A stretch of 64,000 bases of DNA, taken from NCBI GenBank assembly GCA_020636075.1, contig JACJYO010000002.1, positions 620,001-684,000 on the forward strand, in the 5' to 3' direction. The position numbers and the translations under genes are program-made. How positions within the stretch are numbered: the first letter of the stretch is position 1; every line of letters begins with the position of its first letter. The DNA comes from Lewinellaceae bacterium. Lineage in GTDB: Bacteria > Bacteroidota > Bacteroidia > Chitinophagales > Saprospiraceae. The notes under the pieces are model-generated. The model saw only the letters and a list, made by a program, of their open reading frames with translations. It did no database searches and was not told where the DNA came from. Shown piece after piece: positions 52,617 through 61,711 of the stretch.

Positions 52617-54401
52617 TTGACCCTTTCAACGATCGGACGTAATTTTGAAGTTTTTGTCTACCATACCTTTCTGATCAACCTTATTCGTGCAGTGCAAAAG
52701 CTCTGGCTGAAAAACTTCGAGTTTCATATCAATCCAAGTACCTGGAATACCGCACAGGACCTGGTGCAAATTGGCGCCGTGCGCAATCTTCAGGAAATAG
52801 AAAAGCATTTTTGGGTTGCACAGATCACTGATGCCGAAAGCCAGAATTTTGAAGTGGAAATCATGATCACACCGCACCGGATCAAAGCGTTTACCTGTGA
52901 ATGCTGGCCGGCAGGCAGGCGGTTAATGTGCGCACACATTGCTGCTGCATTGGTTAAAATCCGGCAGTTTCTCGAACAAAAAAGTGAAGCGCGCCAGGCG
53001 CGTTCCGCCAACAAACCAGCTGCAGAAGATGGTCGGCTAAGCGTGTCAAACGTGCTAAAAAACGCCTCCGGGACAGACCTGGCAGCTTTTGTACGCGAAT
53101 ATGCCCGACAAGACCGTGAATTTTCCCTGGCACTGAAAACCTGGTTTGCCAGCCAATTTACCGGCGTTGAAAACCCGTTTGCTTTAGTATTCGATACTGC
53201 ACTCCCAAGGAACGCCGGCGCCCGTGGATTAAAGGATGCTGAATTACGGCGTTTGCGTAAAACACTACTCAACCTGAACACACAACTAGCTTCCGCAAGA
53301 GAAGAATCGAATGTATTGGCGGTCTTTCAGATCACAACAGCGCTTTTACAAAAGACCATCCCGATCTTGCCAAATCTGGACAGCCCAAAACGGCGCCAAC
53401 TTTTGGAGTTTTGCCAAAATGCTGTCACCCACCTGATAGATTTGCAATCGGATAACCTTTCGCCGGAGCTACGTGAAAACCGGCGCGGTTTTCTACTTGA
53501 ATTGCTGGAGCGAAACGACTACCCTGCCGAACTGGAGGCGCCTGTGGTTGCCTTCCTCTACTCCGATGCAACCGAAGCAAATTGGTTCGAACAGATCCGC
53601 CAATTGTTTGACCGCACGACATTCCCGGCCCCACAGCGCATCCTGAATCTCTTTTCAGCAGCGCTCGCCCAACGCAACTTGCCAGAAGCCATTGTCAGAG
53701 TATTGCAGGACTACGAACAACATACCGGCCACACCATTAAAGCGCTCGACTGCCTGTATCAATTGCATTGTTGGGATGCTGTGCTGACCGTTGGTGATTA
53801 TTTGCTGGAACGCAACGGATTGAATACCCTGCAGGTTCGCGAGCTCGAGAACAAGATCTTAGCAGCTGCTGAAAATACCGGCACAAAAAGCCGGTACAAA
53901 ACCGTGTTGCGCCGGATGTTTCAGCGCAACGGTTCCGAAGCGATTTATTTACGCCTAAAAACGCTGAGCGGTTCCGGCTGGCCGAAAGAGCGGGCAAGCC
54001 TGCTGGGAAAATTCCAGTTGGCCGGCAACATTGCCATTCTGGCCCCCTTGCTGGCCGCCGATGGTGACTGGGATACACTCACCACGGTGATCAAACAACA
54101 AGGCAATCTTGCCCTATTGCAGGAATATGAGGCAGCCCTGCTGCCCACACATCAGGCTTTTGTGCGCAATTTTTATATCAATAACCTGTCTGCATATTTG
54201 ACCGAGCACTTCGGCCGACAGGCCGCCGGACAAGTTCGTCAAAACCTGGCAAGCCTGCTTCGGATCAATCAACTGCAGTTGGTCAATGAAATCATTGTGG
54301 CACTGATAGCACGTTTCCCGGATCGCCAATCCTTGCCGGAAGAACTCGCCGAACTTTTCCCAAAATCCAAAGGGCGCTTCGCCATTCCACCCACCACCTG
54401 A
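52617..54401 (+). CDS. SWIM zinc-finger protein of unknown function
   Basis: 594 residues (TTG start; a GTG further downstream near VQKLWLKNFEF is as plausible). A SWIM zinc finger, TCECWPAGRRLMCAH (CxCxnCxH), sits near residue 97 after a segment shared with other SWIM proteins of the group (FEFHINPSTWNTAQDLVQIG). The rest is a long helical part resembling TPR or HEAT repeats. SWIM domains bind DNA or proteins. An N-terminal SWIM plus helical repeats is the organisation seen in some SWI/SNF partners, but no helicase lies beside it. It is separated from rlmH by only 28 bases. Confidence 0.75.
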   Translation: MTLSTIGRNFEVFVYHTFLINLIRAVQKLWLKNFEFHINPSTWNTAQDLVQIGAVRNLQEIEKHFWVAQITDAESQNFEVEIMITPHRIKAFTCECWPAGRRLMCAHIAAALVKIRQFLEQKSEARQARSANKPAAEDGRLSVSNVLKNASGTDLAAFVREYARQDREFSLALKTWFASQFTGVENPFALVFDTALPRNAGARGLKDAELRRLRKTLLNLNTQLASAREESNVLAVFQITTALLQKTIPILPNLDSPKRRQLLEFCQNAVTHLIDLQSDNLSPELRENRRGFLLELLERNDYPAELEAPVVAFLYSDATEANWFEQIRQLFDRTTFPAPQRILNLFSAALAQRNLPEAIVRVLQDYEQHTGHTIKALDCLYQLHCWDAVLTVGDYLLERNGLNTLQVRELENKILAAAENTGTKSRYKTVLRRMFQRNGSEAIYLRLKTLSGSGWPKERASLLGKFQLAGNIAILAPLLAADGDWDTLTTVIKQQGNLALLQEYEAALLPTHQAFVRNFYINNLSAYLTEHFGRQAAGQVRQNLASLLRINQLQLVNEIIVALIARFPDRQSLPEELAELFPKSKGRFAIPPTT

Positions 54402-54429
54402 TAACCACTATTCCTAATTTGCCCGTTTT

Positions 54430-54900
54430 ATGAAAGTTGAAGTTTGGGTGATCGGTAAAACCAGTGAGGCCTATCTGGAAACAGGCATTGAGTTGTTCGC
54501 CAAACGGCTAAAACATTATTTGCCATTCACCTGGACGGTTTTGCCCAATGCCAAAAGCAAGACCACCGATGGCGCTCTGCTCCGGCAGGAAGAAAGCAGG
54601 CTGGTGCTGGAGAAACTCAAACCAGACGACTTTCTGGTACTCCTGGACGAACGCGGCAAGGAGTTCAGTTCGGTCGAATTGGCGCAATGGCTGGAACAAC
54701 GACTGCACAGCTCCCACCGGCGGTTGATCTTTTTGATCGGTGGCGCATTCGGTTTTTCACAGGATTTATATGACCGGGCTAATGCCCAAATTTCCCTTAG
54801 TCGCCTTACCTTTTCGCATCAAATGGTCCGGGTGTTCTTTTTGGAACAACTCTACCGCGCCATGACCATCCTGCGCAACGAGCCTTACCATAATCCATAA
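54430..54900 (+). CDS. rlmH: 23S rRNA (pseudouridine1915-N3)-methyltransferase RlmH
   Basis: 156 residues. It methylates pseudouridine 1915 in the 23S rRNA of assembled 70S ribosomes. MKVEVWVIGKTSEAYLETGIELFAKRL, LLDERGKEFSSVELAQWL, LIFLIGGAFGFS (SAM site) and LTFSHQMVRVFFLEQLYRA are all typical. The length equals the family norm. Confidence 0.96.
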   Translation: MKVEVWVIGKTSEAYLETGIELFAKRLKHYLPFTWTVLPNAKSKTTDGALLRQEESRLVLEKLKPDDFLVLLDERGKEFSSVELAQWLEQRLHSSHRRLIFLIGGAFGFSQDLYDRANAQISLSRLTFSHQMVRVFFLEQLYRAMTILRNEPYHNP

Positions 54901-54944
54901 AACAGCCAGGAGGCGTATTTTAACCAGCAAATCCAAATTCAACT

Positions 54945-55565
54945 ATGTTTATCACCTATCTCCTTATTGGTTTTACCGTAGCCTTTTCGCTTTGGGCGTT
55001 CAACAACCCGGATGTCATCGTCAAGTGTAAACACTGGCCTTACGCCGAACAACGCGACAAAGAATATTACCGCTGGTTAACTGCCGGATTTTTACACGGC
55101 GACTATATGCACTTGTTGTTCAATATGCTCACCCTGTACTTTTTCGGAGGATTCGTAGAGCAATGGTTTACCATCATGTTTCCGGGGGTTGGGCAATTGG
55201 TGTATTTATTTTTCTACCTGATCGCTATTGTCGCTGCTTCACTGGCTACCTATTACCGGTATAAGGATTCGCCCAGTTTTGCGAGCATCGGTGCTTCCGG
55301 AGCAGTGTCGGCGGTGTTGTTTGCTTCCATTTTGATCTACCCAACCAATAGCCTGTATCTCATGTTTATCCCGATTCCGATTCCGGGAATTGTATTTGGG
55401 ATCTTTTACATCTGGTATTCCTCGCGGGCTGCCCAACGTGGTGGCGATGGTATCGACCATGTGGCCCACTTATACGGCGCCATTTTCGGTTTGCTGTTTC
55501 TCCTGGTGCTTAAGCCGGCATTGCTGCTCAGTTTTTTCGCCCAGTTGGCCGAGTGGGTTTCCTGA
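54945..55565 (+). CDS. Rhomboid family intramembrane serine protease
   Basis: 206 residues, about six membrane helices. Catalytic Ser118 in SIGASGAVSAV and His175 in DHVAHLYGAIFG are visible, and HGDYMHLLFNMLTLYFFGG is the conserved early motif. It cuts membrane-protein substrates within the bilayer; targets are unknown. Confidence 0.93.
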   Translation: MFITYLLIGFTVAFSLWAFNNPDVIVKCKHWPYAEQRDKEYYRWLTAGFLHGDYMHLLFNMLTLYFFGGFVEQWFTIMFPGVGQLVYLFFYLIAIVAASLATYYRYKDSPSFASIGASGAVSAVLFASILIYPTNSLYLMFIPIPIPGIVFGIFYIWYSSRAAQRGGDGIDHVAHLYGAIFGLLFLLVLKPALLLSFFAQLAEWVS

Positions 55566-55635
55566 CTGTCGTTTTAAAATGTTTTAGCCAGGACATTTTT
55601 GATTCTTTTGGCACCCCAACCCTGTCAAAGTGCGT

Positions 55636-55643
55636 TACCTTTG
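55636..55643 (+). promoter_or_regulatory. Promoter -7 box for trxA
   Basis: TACCTTTG followed by CAA. A possible TTG is at 55608-55610 with 25-base spacing. The trxA ATG is at 55726, leaving a leader of roughly 75 nt. Confidence 0.5.
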
Positions 55644-55725
55644 CAACCAAATCAGTCCAAATGATGTTTCAACATCAAAATAAGCAAAACGCCTATTTTA
55701 TCTTTTCATAAAACTTTTAGCAGCA

Positions 55726-56046
55726 ATGGCATTCGAATTCACGGATGGTAATTTTCAACAAGAAGTCCTTCAAACCGACAAGGTTACCTTTATTGACCTT
55801 TGGGCAGAATGGTGTGGCCCCTGCCGCCTGATGGGTCCAGTTGTAGAAGAATTAGCCGATGAGTTCAAAGACCGCGCGGTAGTTGGCAAACTTAATGTAG
55901 ACGATAACCCGGAAACACCCATGCAATACAATGTTCGGGGTATTCCAACTTTTCTGCTCTTCAAAAACGGTGAGCTGAAAGAGAAAATCGTCGGTGCACA
56001 GTCCAAGAAGGTGCTTCAGGATAAAATCCTCGCGCAGCTGACTTAA
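55726..56046 (+). CDS. trxA: Thioredoxin
   Basis: 106 residues with the redox site WCGPC (Cys30 and Cys33), the conserved Pro in GIPTFLLF (cis-Pro) and the usual length. It reduces protein disulfides in the cytoplasm. The gene stands alone and is followed by a strong terminator. Confidence 0.96.
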   Translation: MAFEFTDGNFQQEVLQTDKVTFIDLWAEWCGPCRLMGPVVEELADEFKDRAVVGKLNVDDNPETPMQYNVRGIPTFLLFKNGELKEKIVGAQSKKVLQDKILAQLT

Positions 56047-56064
56047 TAAAATTAGGTAAAGTAA

Positions 56065-56107
56065 AAAACGGCGTTTAGTTTTAAAACTAAACGCCGTTTT
56101 CTTTTTT
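56065..56107. terminator. 36-nt perfect palindromic terminator after trxA
   Basis: Arms of 18 bp meet between 56082 and 56083, and a T-run follows on the plus strand. It also fits the convergent minus-strand gene ending at 56121, giving bidirectional termination. Confidence 0.85.
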
Positions 56108-56120
56108 CCCAAATACGTTT

Positions 56121-57632
56121 TTACAAATTCAGTTCCAGTTGTTGCCAGGCCGTCCCCAGTTTTGAAGCAATATCGCCCGCCGTCATTCCCGCCTGGCTTT
56201 TGTCAGCAGCAGCCAGATCGCCCGCCCGGCCATGCAGCCAGACACCGAGTAAACTGGCACTGCGCGGTGTGTATCCCTGTGCTAACAAGCCTGTTAACAA
56301 GCCCAAAAGCACATCGCCACTGCCGCCTGTAGCCATACCCGGATTGCCAGTTGAGTTGAACCAACAGCTGCCGTCTGGGCAAGCGATGGCAGTATAAGCG
56401 CCTTTTAAAATGATATATACTTTTAACTGCTGCGCCTTAGCCCGTTGCAAGGTATTGCGTTCGAACATGTTAGCGCTGGTGCCAAATAGTCGTTCAAATT
56501 CCTTTGGATGCGGCGTCAGTATGGTGCCCTCCGGCAAAAACTGAAGCCATGCCGGATGTTTGGCCAGCAGATTCAACGCATCCGCATCCAGCACAAGTGG
56601 CACCTGCACCGTTTGAATTAACCGTTTGAGCACCTGGGCTGTTTTCGCATCCTGGCCAATTCCACAGCCGGCGCCAATGGCTGAGAAAGGCGCCAGGTTG
56701 GGCAAATTGGTCCAACAGGTTCCGGAAGGGTCAATGCTGCACATCGCCTCGGGCAACCGAGCTTGTAAAATTTCATATCCGCAATGCGGCGTATGCAGCG
56801 TCAAAAGGCCAAGGCCAGAACGCAAGCAAGCCTCCGCAGCCAGCACAGCCGCACCAATTTTTCCCAGGCTGCCATTGCACAGAAGCGCATGGCCAAAGGT
56901 GCCTTTGTGCGAAAAGCGCGGACGCGGTTTAAATAAATTTTTAACCAGCGCATTGGTCAGAAAAAAAAATGGCGTTTGGGTTTTATCCGAAAATTCAGAA
57001 TGAAGCCCGATACTTCTGAACGCCCACTCCCCTACCCGTTCGTTATTTTCTGAAAAAAAGAAGGCCAATTTGGGACGTTCGAAGCTAAACGTGCGCGCAG
57101 CGTGCACGCACGGCCCCGGGCTAAAGCGGTCGGCAAACAAGCCACTGGGCAAATCAATGGCAATCTTCTCATTGGGCAATGCATTTATCCGGTCAATGAC
57201 ATCCGCCCAGGCGCCTTCGAGTGGGCGTGTTAGCCCCGACCCAAACAGCGCATCTATCAGTAAGGCATTTGTCGGAACCTCAGGAAAATCGGCAGCCGAC
57301 TTTAACCACGCCAGGTCCACCACCTTGTTGGGCGGCAATGCGTCTACTTGCTCATCAAAGTCGGCACTGTGTTTTCCCGTAAAATCGCAAACGAATACCT
57401 TTACCGGATAAAATCGCTCGTGCAGCATGCGCGCAACCGCAACGCCATCGCCGCCATTGTTACCGGTACCTGCCAGAATATAAACCGGCTGTTCGGTATC
57501 GGCATACAAACCGGCAAACCATTCCGTAAAAACCCGGGCTGCGCGGTTCATCAGGTCCACCGACGCGATCGGCTCACGCTCGATGGTGTAAGCATCCCAG
57601 TTGCGTATTTGTTCCGTCAGAAAAACCTTCAT
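56121..57632 (-). CDS. nnr: Bifunctional NAD(P)H-hydrate epimerase/dehydratase
   Basis: 503 residues. The N-terminal epimerase (NnrE) is recognised from YILAGTGNNGGDGVAVARMLHERF and the catalytic Asp in LIDALFGSGL. The C-terminal dehydratase (NnrD) has GALLCNG, VLDADALNLL, TILTPHPKEFERLFG and NPGMATGGSGDVLLGLLTGL. Together they repair damaged, hydrated NAD(P)H. Five bases separate its start from the divergent CaiB-type gene. Confidence 0.95.
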   Translation of the reverse strand: MKVFLTEQIRNWDAYTIEREPIASVDLMNRAARVFTEWFAGLYADTEQPVYILAGTGNNGGDGVAVARMLHERFYPVKVFVCDFTGKHSADFDEQVDALPPNKVVDLAWLKSAADFPEVPTNALLIDALFGSGLTRPLEGAWADVIDRINALPNEKIAIDLPSGLFADRFSPGPCVHAARTFSFERPKLAFFFSENNERVGEWAFRSIGLHSEFSDKTQTPFFFLTNALVKNLFKPRPRFSHKGTFGHALLCNGSLGKIGAAVLAAEACLRSGLGLLTLHTPHCGYEILQARLPEAMCSIDPSGTCWTNLPNLAPFSAIGAGCGIGQDAKTAQVLKRLIQTVQVPLVLDADALNLLAKHPAWLQFLPEGTILTPHPKEFERLFGTSANMFERNTLQRAKAQQLKVYIILKGAYTAIACPDGSCWFNSTGNPGMATGGSGDVLLGLLTGLLAQGYTPRSASLLGVWLHGRAGDLAAADKSQAGMTAGDIASKLGTAWQQLELNL

Positions 57633-57637
57633 AATTA

Positions 57638-58723
57638 ATGATCCAGGATTCGCTTTTCAAAGGCCTAAAAGTAGTCGAGTTTGCTTCCGTGCTCGCCGGG
57701 CCGGCCGTCGGTATGTTTTTTGCCGAACTCGGGGCCGAAGTTATCAAAATCGAGAACAAAACCACTGGCGGCGATATGACACGCGGCTGGAAACTCCCGA
57801 CAGAAAATCCGGACAGCCCGGTATCAGCCTACTTTTGCAGCGTCAATTGGGGAAAAACCCACCTCCTGCTTGACCTGGGCGAACCGGATGACCTACAAGA
57901 AGCCCTGAAGTTTGCCGGCGAAGCCGATATCGTAATTTCCAATTTCAGACCATCCTCAGCCCGAAGGCTGGGCCTCGATGCCGAAACTCTGCGGCGCGAA
58001 CACCCAAGGCTGATTTATGCCCAACTCAATGCCTTTGCTGATCCGGAAGACGAAACTCCCGCTTTTGATGTGGTACTGCAGGCCGAAGCCGGCTTTTTGT
58101 ACATGACCGGAGAGGCTGGCTGCCCGCCCGTTAAAATGCCGGTGGCCCTGATCGATCTGCTGGCTGCGCATCAAATGAAAGAGGCAATTTTGATTGCCCT
58201 GCTGCAACGCGAACGGGAGGGCAAAGGCGCCTCGATAAATGTTTCGCTCCTGGAAAGCGCTCTGGCATCCCTGGCCAACCAGGCCACCAACTGGCTCATG
58301 GCCGGGCACGTTCCCCAACGCATGGGGCTCCAGCACCCCAATATTGCGCCTTATGGCGATTCGTATGGCTGTGCCGATGGCAAACAAATTCTGCTGGCGG
58401 TTGGTACAGAACGTCAATTTAGGCAACTTTGCACCTGCCTGAACCGGAATGACTTGCTGGAAAATCCGGACTTCCAAACAAACCAGGCGCGGCTTTTGAA
58501 CCGCGCGAAACTCAATTCAGCGCTTCAGGCTGTTTTTTCAAAAAAGGATTTGAACACCTGGCTCCACCTGTTGAAAACACACCAAGTACCTGCAGCGCAA
58601 ATCCGCGATATGCCTGCGGTTTTTGAACTACCCGCAGCGCAAAACATGATCCTGGAAGAATTGTTACCTGATGGAAGCCAGACTAAACGGTTGCGTACGG
58701 TGGCGTTTGCGATGCAACATTGA
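57638..58723 (+). CDS. CaiB/BaiF family CoA transferase
   Basis: 361 residues. KVVEFASVLAGPAVGMFFAELGAEVIKIE, NFRPSSARRLGLDAETL and YAQLNAFADPEDE..FDVVLQAEAGFLYMTGE (with the catalytic Asp of the family at about 147) are those of class III CoA transferases, which include alpha-methylacyl-CoA racemases. It moves CoA between carboxylic acids or isomerises acyl-CoA. Slightly shorter than most (390-400). The start is five bases from the divergent nnr gene. Confidence 0.9.
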   Translation: MIQDSLFKGLKVVEFASVLAGPAVGMFFAELGAEVIKIENKTTGGDMTRGWKLPTENPDSPVSAYFCSVNWGKTHLLLDLGEPDDLQEALKFAGEADIVISNFRPSSARRLGLDAETLRREHPRLIYAQLNAFADPEDETPAFDVVLQAEAGFLYMTGEAGCPPVKMPVALIDLLAAHQMKEAILIALLQREREGKGASINVSLLESALASLANQATNWLMAGHVPQRMGLQHPNIAPYGDSYGCADGKQILLAVGTERQFRQLCTCLNRNDLLENPDFQTNQARLLNRAKLNSALQAVFSKKDLNTWLHLLKTHQVPAAQIRDMPAVFELPAAQNMILEELLPDGSQTKRLRTVAFAMQH

Positions 58724-58798
58724 AGTTTTTAAAAATAAAAACTGCCCTGCGTGCAGTGTTTTCAAAAATAAATAAGCGCATAAAAAGTTCGCGTCACA

Positions 58799-59890
58799 AT
58801 GGACAAAGAAGCAATCTTAAAACTACTCGCTACGGTTAAGGACCCGCAAACAGGCCGCGATATTGTGGCTGCAGGCATGGTGGAAAATCTGGAAATTGCC
58901 GGTGATAATGTCAATTTCACGCTGGCCGTTCCTTCGCTGCAAATGCAGGGTAAAGCCGAACTGAATTTTGCCTGCATTGGGGCCATTGTCGATCAATACC
59001 CAAAAGCAAACGTCAACGTCCATTTCATGGCGCGGACTGCCGACAGCCAAAAAAGCAGTAGTTCTGTTCCGCATATCAAAAACATTATCGCGGTAGCATC
59101 CGGAAAAGGTGGCGTTGGGAAAAGCACAGTAGCCGTCAATCTGGCACTGGGCCTGCAAAAGCTGGGTGCCAGGGTGGGTTTGATGGATGCCGATGTTTAT
59201 GGTCCAAGTATTCCAACCATGATGGGCCTGGTTGGGCAACGGCCAAAGGTGCAGGATATCACTGGCCAAATGAAAATGGTTCCGCTAATGGCTTATGGGA
59301 TGCCGACCATCAGCATCGGGAATATTATCGAGCCGGAACAGGCAGTGGTATTGCGCGGCCCACGCCTCGCTGCGATAATCAAGCAGTTTTTTAACGATGT
59401 GCTCTGGGACGAACTCGATTTCCTGATCGTCGATCTGCCCCCGGGCACCGGCGACGTACAGTTAACGCTTGTGCAGACGGTTCCGGTGACCGGAGTAGTG
59501 CTGGTAACTACCCCGCAAGAAGTTGCTGTTGCCGATGCGCTGAAGGCTATGAACATGTTTTTGCTGCCGCAAATTAATGTGCCCATTCTGGGTGTGGTGG
59601 AAAACATGGCCTGGTTCACTCCGGAAGAATTGCCGGACAACAAGTATTATATTTTTGGCCAGGGCGGTGGGAAAAAACTGGCACTTGCCAGCCAATCGGT
59701 TGTGCTGGGCCAGGTGCCGCTGGTGCAGGGCATCCGTGAGGGCGGCGACACCGGCAAACCCGCAGTCCAACAGGAAAACGGGGGCATCATGGCCGAAGCC
59801 TTCCTTCATGTAGCAGAAAACACCTTGCGACAGGTGGCTATCCGCAACGAGATGCTGAGCCCTACGCAGGTAGTAAAAATGACGGAATAA
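58799..59890 (+). CDS. Mrp/ApbC-type iron-sulfur carrier ATPase
   Basis: 363 residues. An N-terminal MIP18/DUF59-like domain (about 5-85) leads to a P-loop ATPase with deviant Walker A SGKGGVGKST (102-110) and DLPPGTGDVQLTL. Mrp proteins carry and deliver Fe-S clusters. The usual C-terminal CxxC of the family is absent: after VVENMAW the sequence is FTPEELPDNKYYIFGQGG. This variant is common in Bacteroidota, but its cluster-binding mode is not known from the sequence. Confidence 0.92.
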   Translation: MDKEAILKLLATVKDPQTGRDIVAAGMVENLEIAGDNVNFTLAVPSLQMQGKAELNFACIGAIVDQYPKANVNVHFMARTADSQKSSSSVPHIKNIIAVASGKGGVGKSTVAVNLALGLQKLGARVGLMDADVYGPSIPTMMGLVGQRPKVQDITGQMKMVPLMAYGMPTISIGNIIEPEQAVVLRGPRLAAIIKQFFNDVLWDELDFLIVDLPPGTGDVQLTLVQTVPVTGVVLVTTPQEVAVADALKAMNMFLLPQINVPILGVVENMAWFTPEELPDNKYYIFGQGGGKKLALASQSVVLGQVPLVQGIREGGDTGKPAVQQENGGIMAEAFLHVAENTLRQVAIRNEMLSPTQVVKMTE

Positions 59891-59904
59891 AACCCCGTGG
59901 GCAA

Positions 59905-60915
59905 TCACCCATGCAATAGTTTCCAGAAAAGTTCTTTCATCAACTCGGCATCACCGGTCGTGCTGGTGTTGTTATCCACGCCTTTGGATCGCAAGTCGTA
60001 TTGTCGGAGCAGGTGCAGGATATGCTCCGTTTGCGGTAGTGAATAGTTGCGCGCAGCAAGCTTGTACTCTTTCAGAAACCAGTCGGAACGTAAGTCCAGC
60101 GCCTTGACCATTTCCGCATCATTTTTTCCATGTAAAAAATGCAGCATGTACACTTTTGAAAAGTAGGCGTACAGGCTGGAGATGGTAACGATCAAGGGGT
60201 TTTTCCGAATGTTTGCGTTGAAATACTGCTGTATTCGGGCAATTTTCGGCAGGTCGCGGTTGGCAAAGGCGCGCTGCAGTTCGAACACGTTATAGTCTTT
60301 GCTGATCCCGATATACGTTTCAACATGCTTGGTGGTTATGGTGCTCTCGGCCGGGATATTGAGCGCAAGTTTATCCAGTTCATTGGAGATCTTGGCCAGG
60401 TCGGCGCCCAGGTATTCGGCAATCAGCACAGCTGCCGGAATTTCGATACTCAGCTTTTGGGCTTTGCAATAGCTGATAATCCAGTCGGGCACCTGGTTAT
60501 CGTAGAGTTTTTTGCTTTCCAGCACCACGGCGCTCGCCTTCAGGGTTTTGCCCAGCCGGTTGCGCATGTCGAGTTTTTTGTGTTTGTAACAAATGACAAA
60601 CACCGTGCTTTCCATCGGTTTTTCCGCGTAGCTGGCAAGGTCATTCAGCCCTTTCATTTCCTGCGCTTCCCGCAAAATCACGAGTTGCCGCGTGCTCATC
60701 ATGGGGAAACGGCGGAGATGGTCGAGCATCGCCACTGCGTCAACATCTTTTCCATAAAGCACCGTTTGGTTAAAACCCTTTTCCGCTTCCGACAGGCAGT
60801 GTGTCTCAATAGCCGCTTCCACCCGGTCGATAAAGAAGGGCTCCTCCCCGTGCAGGAGGTAAATCGGCTTAAATGTGCCGGCGCTAACCTGGCGTATAAT
60901 TTCCTCAAAACTCAT
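59905..60915 (-). CDS. holA: DNA polymerase III delta subunit
   Basis: 336 residues. The N-terminal YLLHGEEPFFIDRVEAAIETH, the middle LRRFPMMSTRQLVILREAQ and the later PLIVTISSLYAYFSKVY are characteristic of HolA, the clamp-loader arm that opens the sliding clamp. There are no catalytic motifs, as expected for the delta subunit. It converges with mrp, 14 bases away. Confidence 0.92.
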   Translation of the reverse strand: MSFEEIIRQVSAGTFKPIYLLHGEEPFFIDRVEAAIETHCLSEAEKGFNQTVLYGKDVDAVAMLDHLRRFPMMSTRQLVILREAQEMKGLNDLASYAEKPMESTVFVICYKHKKLDMRNRLGKTLKASAVVLESKKLYDNQVPDWIISYCKAQKLSIEIPAAVLIAEYLGADLAKISNELDKLALNIPAESTITTKHVETYIGISKDYNVFELQRAFANRDLPKIARIQQYFNANIRKNPLIVTISSLYAYFSKVYMLHFLHGKNDAEMVKALDLRSDWFLKEYKLAARNYSLPQTEHILHLLRQYDLRSKGVDNNTSTTGDAELMKELFWKLLHG

Positions 60916-61102
60916 CGTACGGCGAAGATACTGGGAGGTATCGGCTTTTGACAGCAGGGTTCAGGCATTATTCTTCTACAAAAATTTTTACCGGCTTCAC
61001 ACACCAAAACAAGGCGCTCAAACAGTCTTTCAAATAAATTGAATTTTAATCCACTATATTTTGTTAACCAAGCGTTAGCACAACATATTCCTGTGCTGTT
61101 TT

Positions 61103-61690
61103 ATGAATTTACAAAATATCATTCAAATCACATTTGGACTGATGCTTGGCGTCAGCCAGCCGGCCTATAGCCAGGAAATTCCCTGCAATCAGGTCGGAGC
61201 GGAACAGGGTTCTGCTATGGTTGAATTGGAAGCCGAAGATTCCAAGCCGCCGGCCAAACGTACGCACCGGGGAAAGTCAAAACTCTGGAAAGACACACAA
61301 TTGACCGGAGGGCAACTCACGTTACCATTTAAGATACGGCCCAAAGCCGAAACCAATTCGTTCCGGTTGACGACTGACGTTACGGTAGGTGCATTTGTTG
61401 GCCTGACCAAACGGCTATCCACTAAAAACGAATACCGGTTGATCGTGCCACTGGCTGCCGGGCTCACCTTCATAAATATCAACGACGGCAACACCTCTCT
61501 GGATCTCGCTTTGCAAGAAGCGGAAGTAGTTCCAGGGCTAACTTGGAGCACAGGTATAATCCTCGAACTGGACAAATACAGTCTGGGGTTAATGTTTGGA
61601 AAAGACTATGCCAGTGAGGTGGGTAATCAATGGAACTATCACCGGAAAATTTGGTGGTCATTTGGCATTGGCTTTGCGTTTTTTCACTAA
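61103..61690 (+). CDS. Probable outer membrane or periplasmic protein, unknown
   Basis: 195 residues with a signal peptide cut after YSQ. A Lys/Arg-rich linker (SKPPAKRTHRGKSKLWKD) is followed by alternating strands: RLTTDVTVGAFVGLTKRLSTKNEYRLIVPLAAGLTFINI, WSTGIILELDKYSLGLMFGKDY and the final IWWSFGIGFAFFH. The pattern and aromatic C-terminus fit a small beta-barrel. The family is not recognised. A TATATTTTG upstream may be its -7 box. Confidence 0.7.
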   Translation: MNLQNIIQITFGLMLGVSQPAYSQEIPCNQVGAEQGSAMVELEAEDSKPPAKRTHRGKSKLWKDTQLTGGQLTLPFKIRPKAETNSFRLTTDVTVGAFVGLTKRLSTKNEYRLIVPLAAGLTFININDGNTSLDLALQEAEVVPGLTWSTGIILELDKYSLGLMFGKDYASEVGNQWNYHRKIWWSFGIGFAFFH

Positions 61691-61711
61691 AACCTTATCC
61701 CCAAATAAAAC

